Shown here: one piece after another, positions 26,473-36,600 of the stretch
Layout of the letters: every line of letters begins with the position of its first letter
How positions within the stretch are numbered: the first letter of the stretch is position 1
Source: CALZKI01 sp045124055
GTDB lineage: Bacteria; Bacillota; Clostridia; Lachnospirales; Lachnospiraceae
Direction: 5' to 3'
Assembly (NCBI GenBank): GCA_045124055.1
Contig: JBGVKZ010000004.1
Location: forward strand, 31,296 to 95,295
Length of the DNA: 64,000 nucleotides
Notes under the pieces: model-generated
Told to the model about the DNA's origin: nothing
The model's database searches: none
Seen by the model: the letters and a program-made list of their open reading frames with translations, nothing else
Made by a program: the position numbers and the translations under genes

Positions 26473-26838
26473 TTAAAGCTCCTTCATAATATTTTCTGCT
26501 AACAGATGAATTTCACCTAAATTCTTTTTCATATCATCATTCGTTTTATCTGATGATAACTGTTCAATCTGGGAAACCATTTCTTTCATCAAAGTAAATT
26601 TATGAACTAAATTCAGCTTTTCTTCATATTGTAATAAGATTTTGTCACATCGCTTGATTAAATCGTGAACTCCCTGCCTACTAATTCCATACATTTGGGC
26701 AATTTCGCTTATGGAATAATCTTCCAAAACCAAAGCTTCATAAATACTTTTCTGATGGTCGGTTAAAAGCTCACCATAAAAATCATATAAAAGTCCTTGT
26801 TCTACAATTTTTTCGACTTTAGAAACTTCCTGTGACAT
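26473..26838 (-). CDS. ylxM: YlxM family SRP-associated protein
   Basis: A 121-residue helix-turn-helix protein of the YlxM/sigma-70-region-4 type (YSISEIAQMYGISRQGVHDLIKRC). In other Firmicutes it associates with the signal recognition particle. It is the first gene of the operon ylxM-ffh-rpsP-khpA-rimM-trmD-rplS and is directly coupled to ffh. Confidence 0.93.
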   Translation of the reverse strand: MSQEVSKVEKIVEQGLLYDFYGELLTDHQKSIYEALVLEDYSISEIAQMYGISRQGVHDLIKRCDKILLQYEEKLNLVHKFTLMKEMVSQIEQLSSDKTNDDMKKNLGEIHLLAENIMKEL

Positions 26839-26895
26839 ACCGATTTCCTCTTTATTCTAGGTGTAAACACCGCTTTTCGCACTGACACCTATGCT

Positions 26896-26924
26896 AGAAT
26901 ACAACAAAAGAATACCTCTGTCAA
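26896..26924 (-). promoter_or_regulatory. Promoter of the ylxM-ffh-...-rplS operon
   Basis: On the minus strand TTGACA (26919-26924, exact consensus), a 17-base spacer and TATTCT (26896-26901). The -35 element lies inside the 3' arm of the niaR terminator hairpin. Confidence 0.8.
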
Positions 26925-26951
26925 GTATTTTTTCTTGACAAAGATATTCTT
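26908..26951 (-). terminator. Terminator hairpin of the nad operon, overlapping the ylxM promoter
   Basis: An 18-base arm at 26934-26951 pairs with 26908-26925 (two G-U pairs in RNA) over an eight-base loop. On the minus strand it is followed by TTGTTGTATT. The ylxM -35 box sits inside the downstream arm. Confidence 0.7.
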
Positions 26952-26966
26952 TTTCATAAATCTACA

Positions 26967-27479
26967 TTAAATTTCCGGAGCAATATAGTTTTTCTCCTCA
27001 AGAGCTTTTACAATTTTATCTAAAATTTCTTCGGATTCTGCACGTACTGTATGATAATGATAACCGCCAGTAATATTCATCAGTTCACTGGATTTTCCGC
27101 TTCTAACTCCCTCAATGAACTGTTTTACGTGAAGTCTTGAAAAAATATTGAGTTTTGCCTCTACCTTGCCATATACCTTATGCCATACAAAAACATTCAC
27201 AATGGTGCCACCTAAATCCACAATGCAATTCAGTTCATCTTCTGTCTGTTCTGTGGTATGAAAGACCTTGATTACACGCTCTACAAAAGGCGTTTTATGA
27301 ACAATATATCCATTATGTGTCGATAAAATCTCATATCCGGTAGCTTTTAAAATAGAAATATCCTGCACGATAATCTGTCTGGATACGCCGAAACGCTCTG
27401 CCAATGCACCACCGGGTACTGCGGCATCTTGGGACATAAGAAATGCAACCATCTCTTTTCTTCTGTCTTCAGCCTTCAT
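26967..27479 (-). CDS. niaR: Transcription repressor NiaR (YrxA)
   Basis: Repressor of NAD synthesis and niacin uptake genes that uses nicotinic acid as co-repressor in characterised relatives. The N-terminal winged helix (GGALAERFGVSRQIIVQDISILKA) is followed by the 3H domain, named after conserved histidines; VFHTTEQTEDE and GGYHYHTVRAES carry candidates. The 170-residue size fits. As the last gene of nadABC-niaR it probably represses its own operon. Confidence 0.93.
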   Translation of the reverse strand: MKAEDRRKEMVAFLMSQDAAVPGGALAERFGVSRQIIVQDISILKATGYEILSTHNGYIVHKTPFVERVIKVFHTTEQTEDELNCIVDLGGTIVNVFVWHKVYGKVEAKLNIFSRLHVKQFIEGVRSGKSSELMNITGGYHYHTVRAESEEILDKIVKALEEKNYIAPEI

Positions 27480-27493
27480 GAGTTCACTCCTTT

Positions 27494-28345
27494 TTATATT
27501 GCGTGAAGATTTTTCAGTGACAAATCTAAAATTGGTGAGGAATGTGTGAGTGCACCACTGGAAATGTAATCAACTCCGATATCTACAAGGCGGGCAACAT
27601 TTTCCTTGGTTACATTACCACTACATTCGGTTTCAGCCTTGCCTTTCGCAAGTTTTACTGCTTCCTTCATATCTTCTACACTCATATTATCAAGCATAAT
27701 GATGTCTGCACCTGCATCTAAGGCTTCTTTTAACATATCCAAATTTTCTACTTCAATTTCAATTTTCCGAACAAATGGTGCATATTCTTTCGCCATCTGT
27801 ACAGCCTCTTTTACCCCACCGGCAGCACCAATATGGTTATCTTTTAATAAAATACCATCGCTTAAATTAAATCTATGGTTGTATCCACCACCAACTTTTA
27901 CTGCATACTTTTCAAAAACACGCATATTTGGTGTTGTTTTTCTTGTATCTAAAAGTTTGGTTTTACTTCCTTTTAAAAGGTCTGCAATAGAACGTGTATA
28001 AGTAGCAATTCCGCTCATTCTCTGTAAATAATTAAGGGCAGTACGTTCTCCGGATAACAACACACGGATATCCCCTTTAATGATTCCTAATTTTTCTCCA
28101 TTTTTAACCTTGTCACCATCTTTACAAAAGAAAGTAACCTCTGTCTTTTCATCTAAAAGTTCAAACACTCTTTTAAACACTTCAAGACCTGCAATCACAC
28201 CGTCTTGTTTACAAATCAGCTCGACTTCTCCCATTTTAAATTCACGCATAACCGAATTTGTGGTGATGTCTTCACTGGTAATATCTTCTCTCAAAGCAGC
28301 AAGAATCATTTCATCTGCATTCATTTTCATTGTAATATTATTCAT
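27494..28345 (-). CDS. nadC: Nicotinate-nucleotide pyrophosphorylase (carboxylating)
   Basis: Quinolinate phosphoribosyltransferase, which converts quinolinate and PRPP to nicotinate mononucleotide. Conserved segments are LSGERTALNYLQRMSGIAT (residues about 100-118), DTRKTTPNMRVFEKYAV and GGGYNHRFNLSDGILLKDNH, which contain the basic residues that bind substrate. Length 283 is typical. It overlaps nadB by eight bases. Confidence 0.97.
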   Translation of the reverse strand: MNNITMKMNADEMILAALREDITSEDITTNSVMREFKMGEVELICKQDGVIAGLEVFKRVFELLDEKTEVTFFCKDGDKVKNGEKLGIIKGDIRVLLSGERTALNYLQRMSGIATYTRSIADLLKGSKTKLLDTRKTTPNMRVFEKYAVKVGGGYNHRFNLSDGILLKDNHIGAAGGVKEAVQMAKEYAPFVRKIEIEVENLDMLKEALDAGADIIMLDNMSVEDMKEAVKLAKGKAETECSGNVTKENVARLVDIGVDYISSGALTHSSPILDLSLKNLHAI

Positions 28346-29612
28346 GACTTTCTCTCTCCTTCTCTATGGCTGTTAAAACCGCCTGTTTGTATTCTTCTTT
28401 GCAATTTTGATACTGTTTGTTATCAATAGAAACTTCTCGATTTTCCTTTACTTCCAAGTAATCTTCCATCATATGTTCTGCAGCACGGCGGGCAAATACC
28501 AGACTTTCCAGCAACGAATTGCTTGCCAGACGATTCTTTCCGTGAACTCCATTACATGCCGTTTCTCCCACGGCATAAAGACGTTTCATAGATGTCTTAC
28601 TATATGTATCCACCATAATTCCACCCATAAAATAATGCTGCGAAGGTACAACCGGAATTGGTTCTTTTGTAATATCATATCCTTCTTTCAGGCAATATTC
28701 ATAAATATTGGGAAAATGACTCTTAATATCTTCTACCGGAATATTTTCCAAAGAGAGCCAAACGTGTTTGCTGCCCTCTTTTTTCATTTCCTCAAAAATA
28801 GCCTGCGTTACTACATCTCTTGGCAAAAGTTCATCTACAAATCTTTCTCTCTTGGCATTCAAAAGAATTGCCCCTTCTCCTCGCACAGACTCAGAAATCA
28901 AAAATTTTCTTCCTTCCTCTTTTGAATAAAAAGTGGTTGGGTGTATTTGAATATAATCAATATGTTGTAAACAAACATTGTGTTTGATTGCCAGAGCCAA
29001 TGAATCACCTGTTAAGTGTCTAAAATTGGTAGAATGTTCAAAAAGCCCTCCGATTCCGCCAGTGGCAAGTACCGTATAATTCGCGTAAATAGGCAGATAT
29101 TTACCTTCTTTATCTTGAGCGATAATACCAAAGCACTCATTATCCTCACAAATCATATCTACCATCGTACATTTTTCAAGAATCGTAATATTCTTCTGTT
29201 TTTCTACTTCTTTTAATAAATTAGTTGTAATTTCTTTTCCGGTTTCATCCTTATGGTACAAAATTCTTGGTCTGGAATGTGCACCCTCTCTAGTATAGAG
29301 GTAATGATTTTCTTCTTTTTCAAAATCTACTCCATATTGAATCAAATCGCCTATCACTTCTCTGGAGGAACGTATCATAATTTCTACGGAAGCCGGATTA
29401 TTTTCATAATGTCCGGCACGCATAGTGTCTTCAAAAAAAGAATCAAAATCATTTTCCTCCGGAAGTACACAAATGCCTCCCTGGGCCAAATAAGAATCAC
29501 TATTTAATACGTTGTCTTTCGTTATAATCAAAATTTGCTTTTCTTTCGGCAAGTTTAAGGCACAATATAAACCAGCCACTCCACTACCGACAATTAATAT
29601 ATCCGTTTTCAT
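28338..29612 (-). CDS. nadB: L-aspartate oxidase
   Basis: FAD enzyme that oxidises L-aspartate to iminoaspartate, the first step of NAD synthesis. The N-terminal FAD motif is ILIVGSGVAGLYCAL; LAQGGICVLP and the catalytic region GGIMVDTYSKTSMKRLYAVGE are conserved. At about 424 residues it is shorter than the E. coli enzyme because the C-terminal helical domain is reduced, as in some clostridia. AGGAAA precedes the ATG at 29612; an ATG one codon earlier is possible. In an anaerobe, fumarate or another acceptor would replace oxygen (inference). Confidence 0.94.
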   Translation of the reverse strand: MKTDILIVGSGVAGLYCALNLPKEKQILIITKDNVLNSDSYLAQGGICVLPEENDFDSFFEDTMRAGHYENNPASVEIMIRSSREVIGDLIQYGVDFEKEENHYLYTREGAHSRPRILYHKDETGKEITTNLLKEVEKQKNITILEKCTMVDMICEDNECFGIIAQDKEGKYLPIYANYTVLATGGIGGLFEHSTNFRHLTGDSLALAIKHNVCLQHIDYIQIHPTTFYSKEEGRKFLISESVRGEGAILLNAKRERFVDELLPRDVVTQAIFEEMKKEGSKHVWLSLENIPVEDIKSHFPNIYEYCLKEGYDITKEPIPVVPSQHYFMGGIMVDTYSKTSMKRLYAVGETACNGVHGKNRLASNSLLESLVFARRAAEHMMEDYLEVKENREVSIDNKQYQNCKEEYKQAVLTAIEKERESHE

Positions 29613-29619
29613 CATTTTC

Positions 29620-30522
29620 CTATTTTGCAAGTTCCAACATTCTATCTAATGGAATCATTGCTTTCCTCTGAATTTCTTCACTAACTTCTACCAAATTGCT
29701 TTCTTCTTTCATACACTTATAAATGTTTTCCAGTGTATTCAATTTCATGTCTTTACAACAAGGGTGCGGATTAGGGAAATAGAATCGTTTTCCCGGATTA
29801 TCCATTTTAAGCTGATAATCCACGCCTTCCTCCGTACATATTATAAATTCCATAGAATCACTTTCTTTTGCATAGGAAATGATTTCAGCTGTACTGCCTA
29901 TATAATCGGATAACTCCAATATTTCTTTTTCACACTCAGGATGAGTTAATACTAAGGCATTTGGGTATTTTTCTTTTTCTTTTCTAAGCTGCGTGGCGGT
30001 GGTAAGCTTTGCATGAATCGGGCAACAGCCATCATTTAAAATGATATTTTTTTCTGGTACTTTCTCTGCCACAAAACTACCTAAGTTTTTGTCTGGAATA
30101 AAGAAAATGTTTTTATTTGGCAATTCTTTTACTATTTTAATCGCGTTTGATGATGTCACACATACATCACTTTGACACTTTAGCTCTGCCGTAGAATTTA
30201 TGTAACATACCACTGCCAAATCTTCATATTTTTCTTTCATCTTTTCAATCATTCCCGGTGCCATCATATGTGCCATCGGGCAATCTGCTGACAAATCAGG
30301 CATCAAAACCTTTTTATCCGGATTCAAAATCTTGGCACTTTCGCCCATAAAAGAAACGCCGCAAAAAACAATTATGTCGGCGTTACTTGCTTTGGCAACC
30401 TTCGCAAGATAAAAGGAATCTCCTACAAAGTCCGCCACTTCCTGAGCTTCTTCTGGTGCATAATAATGTGCCAAAATCACTGCATTTTTTTCAATTTTTA
30501 ACTGATTAATTTTGTCTTTCAT
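29620..30522 (-). CDS. nadA: Quinolinate synthase
   Basis: 4Fe-4S enzyme that condenses iminoaspartate with dihydroxyacetone phosphate to quinolinate. The 300-residue protein has the threefold repeat layout with Cys residues in VCYINSTAELKCQSDVC, GCCPIHAKL and NPHPCCKDMKLNTLENI; one from each region can bind the cluster. It is the first gene of the nad operon, behind a consensus promoter with a palindrome over the -10 element. Confidence 0.97.
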   Translation of the reverse strand: MKDKINQLKIEKNAVILAHYYAPEEAQEVADFVGDSFYLAKVAKASNADIIVFCGVSFMGESAKILNPDKKVLMPDLSADCPMAHMMAPGMIEKMKEKYEDLAVVCYINSTAELKCQSDVCVTSSNAIKIVKELPNKNIFFIPDKNLGSFVAEKVPEKNIILNDGCCPIHAKLTTATQLRKEKEKYPNALVLTHPECEKEILELSDYIGSTAEIISYAKESDSMEFIICTEEGVDYQLKMDNPGKRFYFPNPHPCCKDMKLNTLENIYKCMKEESNLVEVSEEIQRKAMIPLDRMLELAK

Positions 30523-30554
30523 CTTTACATTACCTACTTTAAGTAAATCATTTT

Positions 30555-30578
30555 TTGTATAACTTGTTTAGTATACAA
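30555..30578 (-). promoter_or_regulatory. Candidate NiaR operator upstream of nadA
   Basis: TTGTATA (30555-30561) and TATACAA (30572-30578) are perfect inverted half-sites ten bases apart, covering the nadA -10 box. Position and symmetry fit a repressor site; assignment to NiaR is inference from the operon's own repressor gene. Confidence 0.55.
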
Positions 30579-30598
30579 TTCCAATTTACATCTGTCAA
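30570..30598 (-). promoter_or_regulatory. Promoter of nadABC-niaR operon
   Basis: On the minus strand TTGACA (30593-30598), a 17-base spacer and TATACT (30570-30575), about 50 bases before the nadA start. Confidence 0.8.
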
Positions 30599-30618
30599 GT
30601 TGTCTGTAAAGTTATATT

Positions 30619-31464
30619 TTACAAGGATTCTTCGTGTTGTTTATATCCCTCTCCAAATACTTCCTGTGCAGAAGATACAATCATAAAAGATTTGGGGTCT
30701 GTTTTTTTCACCACTGCTTCTACTTTATAAAAATCGCGTTTTTTGGCAACGCACATAATAATTTTTTTATCTTTCTGTGTATACGCACCAACACCATGGA
30801 GAAATGTCACGCCCAAATCCAGCTCGTAAAGTAATCTATCTGCCACTTCCTTGGGCTTATCACTGATAATATGCACAAAGGTGGCTTCATCTTTTCCATA
30901 TAAAGCTCTATCCATAATCGACGTGGTTATCACGATACAAATGGCTGAATAAAGACCTCTGACAACATCTCCCATCAGCAAAATCATCGCCGCCACCACT
31001 AATGAATCTGCTATCAGAAAGACTTGATTAGTCTTTAAGTGTGGCACTTTAAGTCGTATCAATTTAACAATGATATCCATACCTCCTGTGGTTCCTCCGT
31101 GGCGAAAGATTTTCCCTAAAGAAAATCCCACTAATGCACCACCACATACACAGCCTAAAAAAACATCCTCTGAAACGATTGGTCTTCCAAAGTATTCTAG
31201 TAGTGTCATCAGTACCGATGTCAAAATGGTACAATAGCAAGTCGTAAGGGTGAATTTTGCTCCAAATTTCCAAAATCCAATTAGTAAAATTGGAATATTT
31301 AAAAGTAACAAAAAAGTACCCGTAGGAACGATTGGAAAGACATGATTTAGCAATACTGACACACCGGAAAAACCGCCCGGTGCTAAAAAATTAGGTACAA
31401 TAAATAACTGGAAACCTATTGCATACAGTATGCTGTAAAATGTCAATTTAAGATATCGTTTCAC
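30619..31464 (-). CDS. YitT family membrane protein (DUF161/DUF2179)
   Basis: A 281-residue membrane protein of the YitT family. The N-terminal 190 residues hold five or six hydrophobic segments with the conserved ILFRHGGTTGGMDIIV-like block (here KIFRHGGTTGGMDIIVKL), and the C-terminal 90 residues form the soluble DUF2179 domain (ATFVHIISDKPKEVADRLL). The transported substrate and function are unknown. It ends the ftsY-ilvA-yitT stretch, 28 bases after the dehydratase gene. Confidence 0.9.
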   Translation of the reverse strand: MKRYLKLTFYSILYAIGFQLFIVPNFLAPGGFSGVSVLLNHVFPIVPTGTFLLLLNIPILLIGFWKFGAKFTLTTCYCTILTSVLMTLLEYFGRPIVSEDVFLGCVCGGALVGFSLGKIFRHGGTTGGMDIIVKLIRLKVPHLKTNQVFLIADSLVVAAMILLMGDVVRGLYSAICIVITTSIMDRALYGKDEATFVHIISDKPKEVADRLLYELDLGVTFLHGVGAYTQKDKKIIMCVAKKRDFYKVEAVVKKTDPKSFMIVSSAQEVFGEGYKQHEESL

Positions 31465-31492
31465 GAGTACTCCTGTTCTTGCATTCTATGCA

Positions 31493-32716
31493 CTAAATAT
31501 TGGTAGTTACAACTCTTGGTTTGTAACCATTAGTTTCTAAAGTTTTAATGATTTTATTCTTATGTTCTGTTCCAAATGCTTCCAATGTGATGCGAAGTTC
31601 TACGGCTGCATTTCTGTTGATAGATACAAACTGATTATGCTCTAGTTTAATTACGTTACCGCTTTCTTTGGCAATGACATCAGCTACTCTGGATAATTCA
31701 CCTGGTTTATCCGGAAGTAATACTGATACCGTAAAAATTCTGTCACGCATAATCAAACCTTTTTGTACCACGCTTGACATCGTAATAACGTCCATATTAC
31801 CACCACTTAAAATGGAAACAATCTTTTTACCTGTCACATTTAAGTATTTTAAAGCGGCTACGGTTAAAAGGCCTGAATTTTCCACTACCATTTTATGATT
31901 TTCTACCATGTCTAAGAAAGATACAACTAAATCTTCATCTGGGACAGTGATAATATCATCTAAGTTTTTCTGTAAATATTCAAAAATCTTTGTCCCTGGA
32001 GTTTTTACTGCTGTACCGTCAGCGATTGTACTTACCGTAGGAAGTGTAACCACTTCACCTTTTTTGAAGGATTCCTGCAAACAATTTGCCCCTTCTGGTT
32101 CTACACCAATGACTTTAATATTCGGATTTAAGATTTTAGCTAAGGTGGAAACCCCGGTTGCAAGTCCGCCACCACCAACAGGTACTAAAATATAGTCTAC
32201 GGTTGGTAATTCTTTGATAATTTCCATAGCAATCGTTCCCTGACCGGTTGCTACTGCCAAATCATCAAATGGGTGCACAAAAGTATAGCCTTCTTTTTCT
32301 GCAAGTTCATAAGCCTTTGCACAAGCTTCATCATATACATCTCCGTAAAGAACCACTTCTGCACCATAGCTTTTCGTTCTGTTTACTTTAATAAGCGGTG
32401 TTGTTGTAGGCATAACAATAGTTGCTTTTACGCCATTTTTACTTGCTGCATAAGCAACACCTTGAGCATGATTACCGGCTGAAGCTGTAATCAAACCTTT
32501 TTTCTTGTCTTCTTCTGACAATGTGCTTAATTTGTAATATGCACCACGTACTTTGTAAGCACCTGTAAACTGCATATTTTCCGGTTTTAAGTATACCTTA
32601 TTTCCTGTCTGGTTACTTAAAAACTGGCTAAATACTAATTTTGTTTCCTGTGTAGCTTCTTTTACCACTTCACTGGCTTCTTCAAAAGCCTCTAAAGTCA
32701 ACATTTTCTCGTCCAT
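31493..32716 (-). CDS. ilvA: Threonine ammonia-lyase with ACT domain
   Basis: PLP enzyme that converts threonine to 2-oxobutanoate and ammonia. PLP lysine is Lys55 in FTGAYKVRGAYYK; ASAGNHAQGVAYAA and the phosphate-binding PVGGGGLATG are conserved. A single ACT domain at about residues 330-407 (FTVSVLLPDKPGELSRVADVI) suggests amino-acid regulation. The 407-residue one-ACT form resembles the catabolic/clostridial type more than the two-domain biosynthetic E. coli IlvA, so tdcB is an alternative name. It is 19 bases after ftsY. Confidence 0.93.
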   Translation of the reverse strand: MDEKMLTLEAFEEASEVVKEATQETKLVFSQFLSNQTGNKVYLKPENMQFTGAYKVRGAYYKLSTLSEEDKKKGLITASAGNHAQGVAYAASKNGVKATIVMPTTTPLIKVNRTKSYGAEVVLYGDVYDEACAKAYELAEKEGYTFVHPFDDLAVATGQGTIAMEIIKELPTVDYILVPVGGGGLATGVSTLAKILNPNIKVIGVEPEGANCLQESFKKGEVVTLPTVSTIADGTAVKTPGTKIFEYLQKNLDDIITVPDEDLVVSFLDMVENHKMVVENSGLLTVAALKYLNVTGKKIVSILSGGNMDVITMSSVVQKGLIMRDRIFTVSVLLPDKPGELSRVADVIAKESGNVIKLEHNQFVSINRNAAVELRITLEAFGTEHKNKIIKTLETNGYKPRVVTTNI

Positions 32717-32735
32717 GATACTTTCCTCTGATTTT

Positions 32736-33665
32736 TTATTTTATTTCAAATAATGCATCTACAAATTCGTCTGCATTAAATTTTTCTAAATCGTCAATGG
32801 TTTCACCAACACCGATATATTTTACCGGTATATGAAGTTCTGACTGAATGGCTACTGCAATACCGCCTTTGGCCGTTCCGTCCATTTTGGTAAGCACAAT
32901 ACCCGTTAAATCAGTAACCTGACTGAACTCTTTTGCCTGCTGCAAAGCGTTCTGCCCTGTACTTGCATCTAACACAATTAAATTTTCTCTATGGGCATCA
33001 GAAAATTCTCTATCAATAATGCGGTTCATTTTTTTCAGTTCTTCCATAAGATTCTTCTTGTTATGGAGTCTTCCCGCCGTATCACACAAAAGAACATCTG
33101 TGTTTCTTGCCTTGGCACTTTGTACGGCATCGAATAAAACACTTGCCGGGTCAGACCCCTCTTTACCGCCAATCATATCTACGTTGGCTCTATGTGCCCA
33201 GGTTTCCAGCTGCTCGCCTGCTGCTGCACGAAAAGTATCTGCCGCTGCAATCAACACTTTTCTTCCTGACTGTTTCAATTTTCCTGCCAATTTTCCAACC
33301 GTGGTAGTTTTTCCTACTCCATTGACACCAATTACAAAAACCACCGACTTTTTGGTTTCAAACTCATAAGCAGTTTCTTCTACTTTCATCTGCTCTTTTA
33401 TGCTTTCAATTAGAACTTCTTTGCAATCTGCCGGTTCTTTGATATGCTCTGCCTTTACTTTCTTACGAAGATTTTCCAAAATTTCTTCTGTGGCTTTTAC
33501 ACCAATATCACCCATAATTAGGATTTCTTCCAATTCTTCGTAAAATTCTTCATCTATGGAGGAAAATCCGCTAAAAACAGCGTCAATTCCCTTCACGATG
33601 TTATCTCTGGTTTTTGTCAAACCGGCTTTTAATCTGGCAAAGAAGCCTTTTTTTTCTTCTCCCAT
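32736..33665 (-). CDS. ftsY: Signal recognition particle receptor FtsY
   Basis: SRP receptor GTPase at the membrane. The NG domain shows GVNGVGKTTTVGKLAGKL, DTAGRLHNKKN and TKMDGTAKGG. The acidic A domain is very short (MGEEKKGFFARLKAG), as often in Gram-positive bacteria. The ATG at 33665 follows TTTGGAGG; the longer frame starts with a TTG that overlaps this site. It is 17 bases downstream of smc, the usual rnc-smc-ftsY order. Confidence 0.97.
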   Translation of the reverse strand: MGEEKKGFFARLKAGLTKTRDNIVKGIDAVFSGFSSIDEEFYEELEEILIMGDIGVKATEEILENLRKKVKAEHIKEPADCKEVLIESIKEQMKVEETAYEFETKKSVVFVIGVNGVGKTTTVGKLAGKLKQSGRKVLIAAADTFRAAAGEQLETWAHRANVDMIGGKEGSDPASVLFDAVQSAKARNTDVLLCDTAGRLHNKKNLMEELKKMNRIIDREFSDAHRENLIVLDASTGQNALQQAKEFSQVTDLTGIVLTKMDGTAKGGIAVAIQSELHIPVKYIGVGETIDDLEKFNADEFVDALFEIK

Positions 33666-33682
33666 CTTCGCCTCCAAATGAA

Positions 33683-36600
33683 TTAATCATCTAAATCTTT
33701 TTCGATTAAATCTACGCTGACAAGGGCGGAAACCCCTTTTTCCTGCATCGTAATACCATACAGTCTGTCCGCTTTCTCCATTGTACCACGTCTGTGCGTA
33801 ATTACAATAAACTGTGTATTTTTTGTAAGCTTATGTAAATATTTTGCAAATCTACCTACGTTTGATTCATCAAGTGCCGCCTCAATTTCATCAAGGAGAC
33901 AGAATGGTGAAGGTTTTAAGTTCTGGATAGCAAATAGCAAAGCAATCGCTGTCAGGGCTTTTTCACCACCGGATAATTGCATCATATTTTGAAGTTTCTT
34001 TCCTGGTGGCTGAGCAATAATACGAATGCCCGCCTCCAAAATGTCTTCTTCTTCAATTAATTCCAGTGTACCTTTACCACCACCGAAAAGTTCTTTAAAT
34101 ACTTTATCAAACTCTCTCTTAATATCTGCAAATTTTTCTGTAAACTGTTTTCTCATTGCGGCGTCAAGTTCAACAATAATGCCATTTAATGTTTTTTCCG
34201 CTTCCACCAAATCATCATGCTGTGCTTTTAAGAAAGTATATCTTTCCGATACTGCCTTATAATCTTCAATCGCATTGACATTGACATCACCCAGTTTTTT
34301 AATTTCATCCTTTAATGTTGAAATCGACTTCTTCATCGCCGGCAAATCGTTCATTTCAGGGTCTTTTAAAGTTGCTGCATCGCTTAAAGTGATTTCGTAT
34401 TCGTCCCACATATAGTTAATATGCGTTTCCAATGCTTCTTCACATTTTTCTTTTTGTGCATTTAAACGGAATACTTCTTTATCCAAAGCAGACATTCTTT
34501 CAGATAAACTTTCTCTGTCTGTAAAGAATGTTTTTTGCTTATTGGAAAGTTCCTCTTTTCTCTGAATAGCTTCTGTAAGTTTTTGCTGATTTTCGCCTTC
34601 CGATACATAAGAAGCTTTAATGGTTTCTTCAATTTGAGCAATACTTTCACGTTTTCTCTGGATTTCTTCCTGACTTAGCTCAATTCCTTCCAAAATTTCA
34701 CGCATTTCGGCTTCAAATCTTAAAATTTCGCCTTCAATACGGTCTACATTTAACTGTTTAAATTCTTGCTGTTGACGAACTTTTTCAACTTCAACGTCCC
34801 ATTCAGAAACTTTGGCAGTTTTCTCCGTTTCCTCTGTGCGTTTTTCTTCTAGTTCTACCTGGAACGAGGTAATCTGTTCATTGACGGAAACCTCTAATTC
34901 TTCTGACATCTTAAGTTCTCCGGAAATCTTCTCCTTCGAAACTTTGATATCCTGAACCTGTCTTTCAATATCGGCTTCTTCTGCCTTTAAGGCCATACCG
35001 CCTTCTTTGGTTTCGTCCATCTTCTGCTTTGCAGAAATCAAATTCAATCTGGCTGTATTTTGTTCAATAAATTTTGCCTGGAGAGCTGTTTTTAACTGTT
35101 CTAACTCAAGACGTAATTTATTTCTTTTTTCCTTGTCTTCCTGAATTTCCTTTTCCAGTTTTTCGTTTTCAGAAAGAAGGTTTTTGACTTTCTTAGTCAA
35201 TTCTTCAATTTCTCTTCTACGGCTCAATAAGTTACTGTTATTCTTGAAAGCACCACCACTAATTGCACCACCTGGTACTAAAAGTTCGCCTTCAATGGTA
35301 ACCATTCTTACGCCATAGTCAAATTTTTTCGCAATTTTAACTGCATTGTCAATGTTGTCAACTACCACAATTCTCCCAAGCATAGCTTTAGCAACATTTT
35401 TATATTTCTCTTCTATACTAACCAGTTCATTGGCCATTCCAATAACGCCTTTTTCGTCTAAAACTTCTGGAGTCTTAAATTCCTGAGGTTTTGTAATACT
35501 GGTAAGTGGTAAGAAAGTTGCACGGCCCGATTTGTTCTGTTTTAAGAACTGAATCATTTCTTTTGCCGTACTCTCATCTTCCGTAACAATATTTTGAATG
35601 TTACCGCCTAGTGCAATTTCAATGGCAGTTTCATATTTTTTCTCTACTTTGATGATGTCTGCAACAACACCAATAATTCCTTTGGTGTTACCTTTTTGCT
35701 CCATAACTTTTTTTACACTACCGCCATAGCCCTCGTATCTTTCTGTCAAATTCTGGAGAGCTTCCAAAGTAGAATTTTCACTGTGATAAAGTACCTGATT
35801 TTCACGAAGTTTATTATCTTTGTCTGATAATCCTTTACGAATTTCTTCCAAAGTTTTCTCCATATCCTTTTGCTTTAAATCCATAGAACGAATTTCTTTA
35901 TTCACATCTTCAAACGCACTTTCCAGATTTTTTATGGTTTCAACCTGGTTTTCCTCGTCCGATTTCACACGCAAAAGTCTGGCATTTAATTCTGCTTTTC
36001 TAATGCCAATTTGTTCCATCATAGAGTCATAACGACCCAATTTTGACTTAATCGTTGCTCTTTTATTCAGTTCTTCAATAATGGTATTTTTTCCAACTTC
36101 AATCTGGTTATTTAATTCTTCGATTCTATTCTGCACAGAAAGTAAAAGTGCTTTTGCTTCTTCTCTTTTTGCTACCAAATCACTCAGATTGTCGTCTGTA
36201 ATTTTTTTATCATCTAAAATCGCCTGTTTTTCTGTATTTTTGGCATCAATCTGCTCTTGCACACTAGACTTACGTTTGTTCATATGTCCTTCGTTGCTTT
36301 CTGCAGAATTAATTTGTTCTTCCAGAATTTTTACTTCATTGGTCAAATTACCACGAAGAAGATTGGCGTCATTAGAAGCATTACGAGTCGTATCAATTAC
36401 TTCTTCCAGACTTTCAATTTCTGCTTGAACCTGCTCGTATTCTTCTTTTATATGATTATATCTGTTGGTAGTTTCCTCTAAATCATTACTGGCAATTTTA
36501 TATTTTTCTATGGTTTCATCTAATTGACCCTTAAGTCGTCCATTTTCCAGTAAAAAAACATTCACATCTAAAGTTTTTAATTCTTCTTTTTTCTTTAAGT

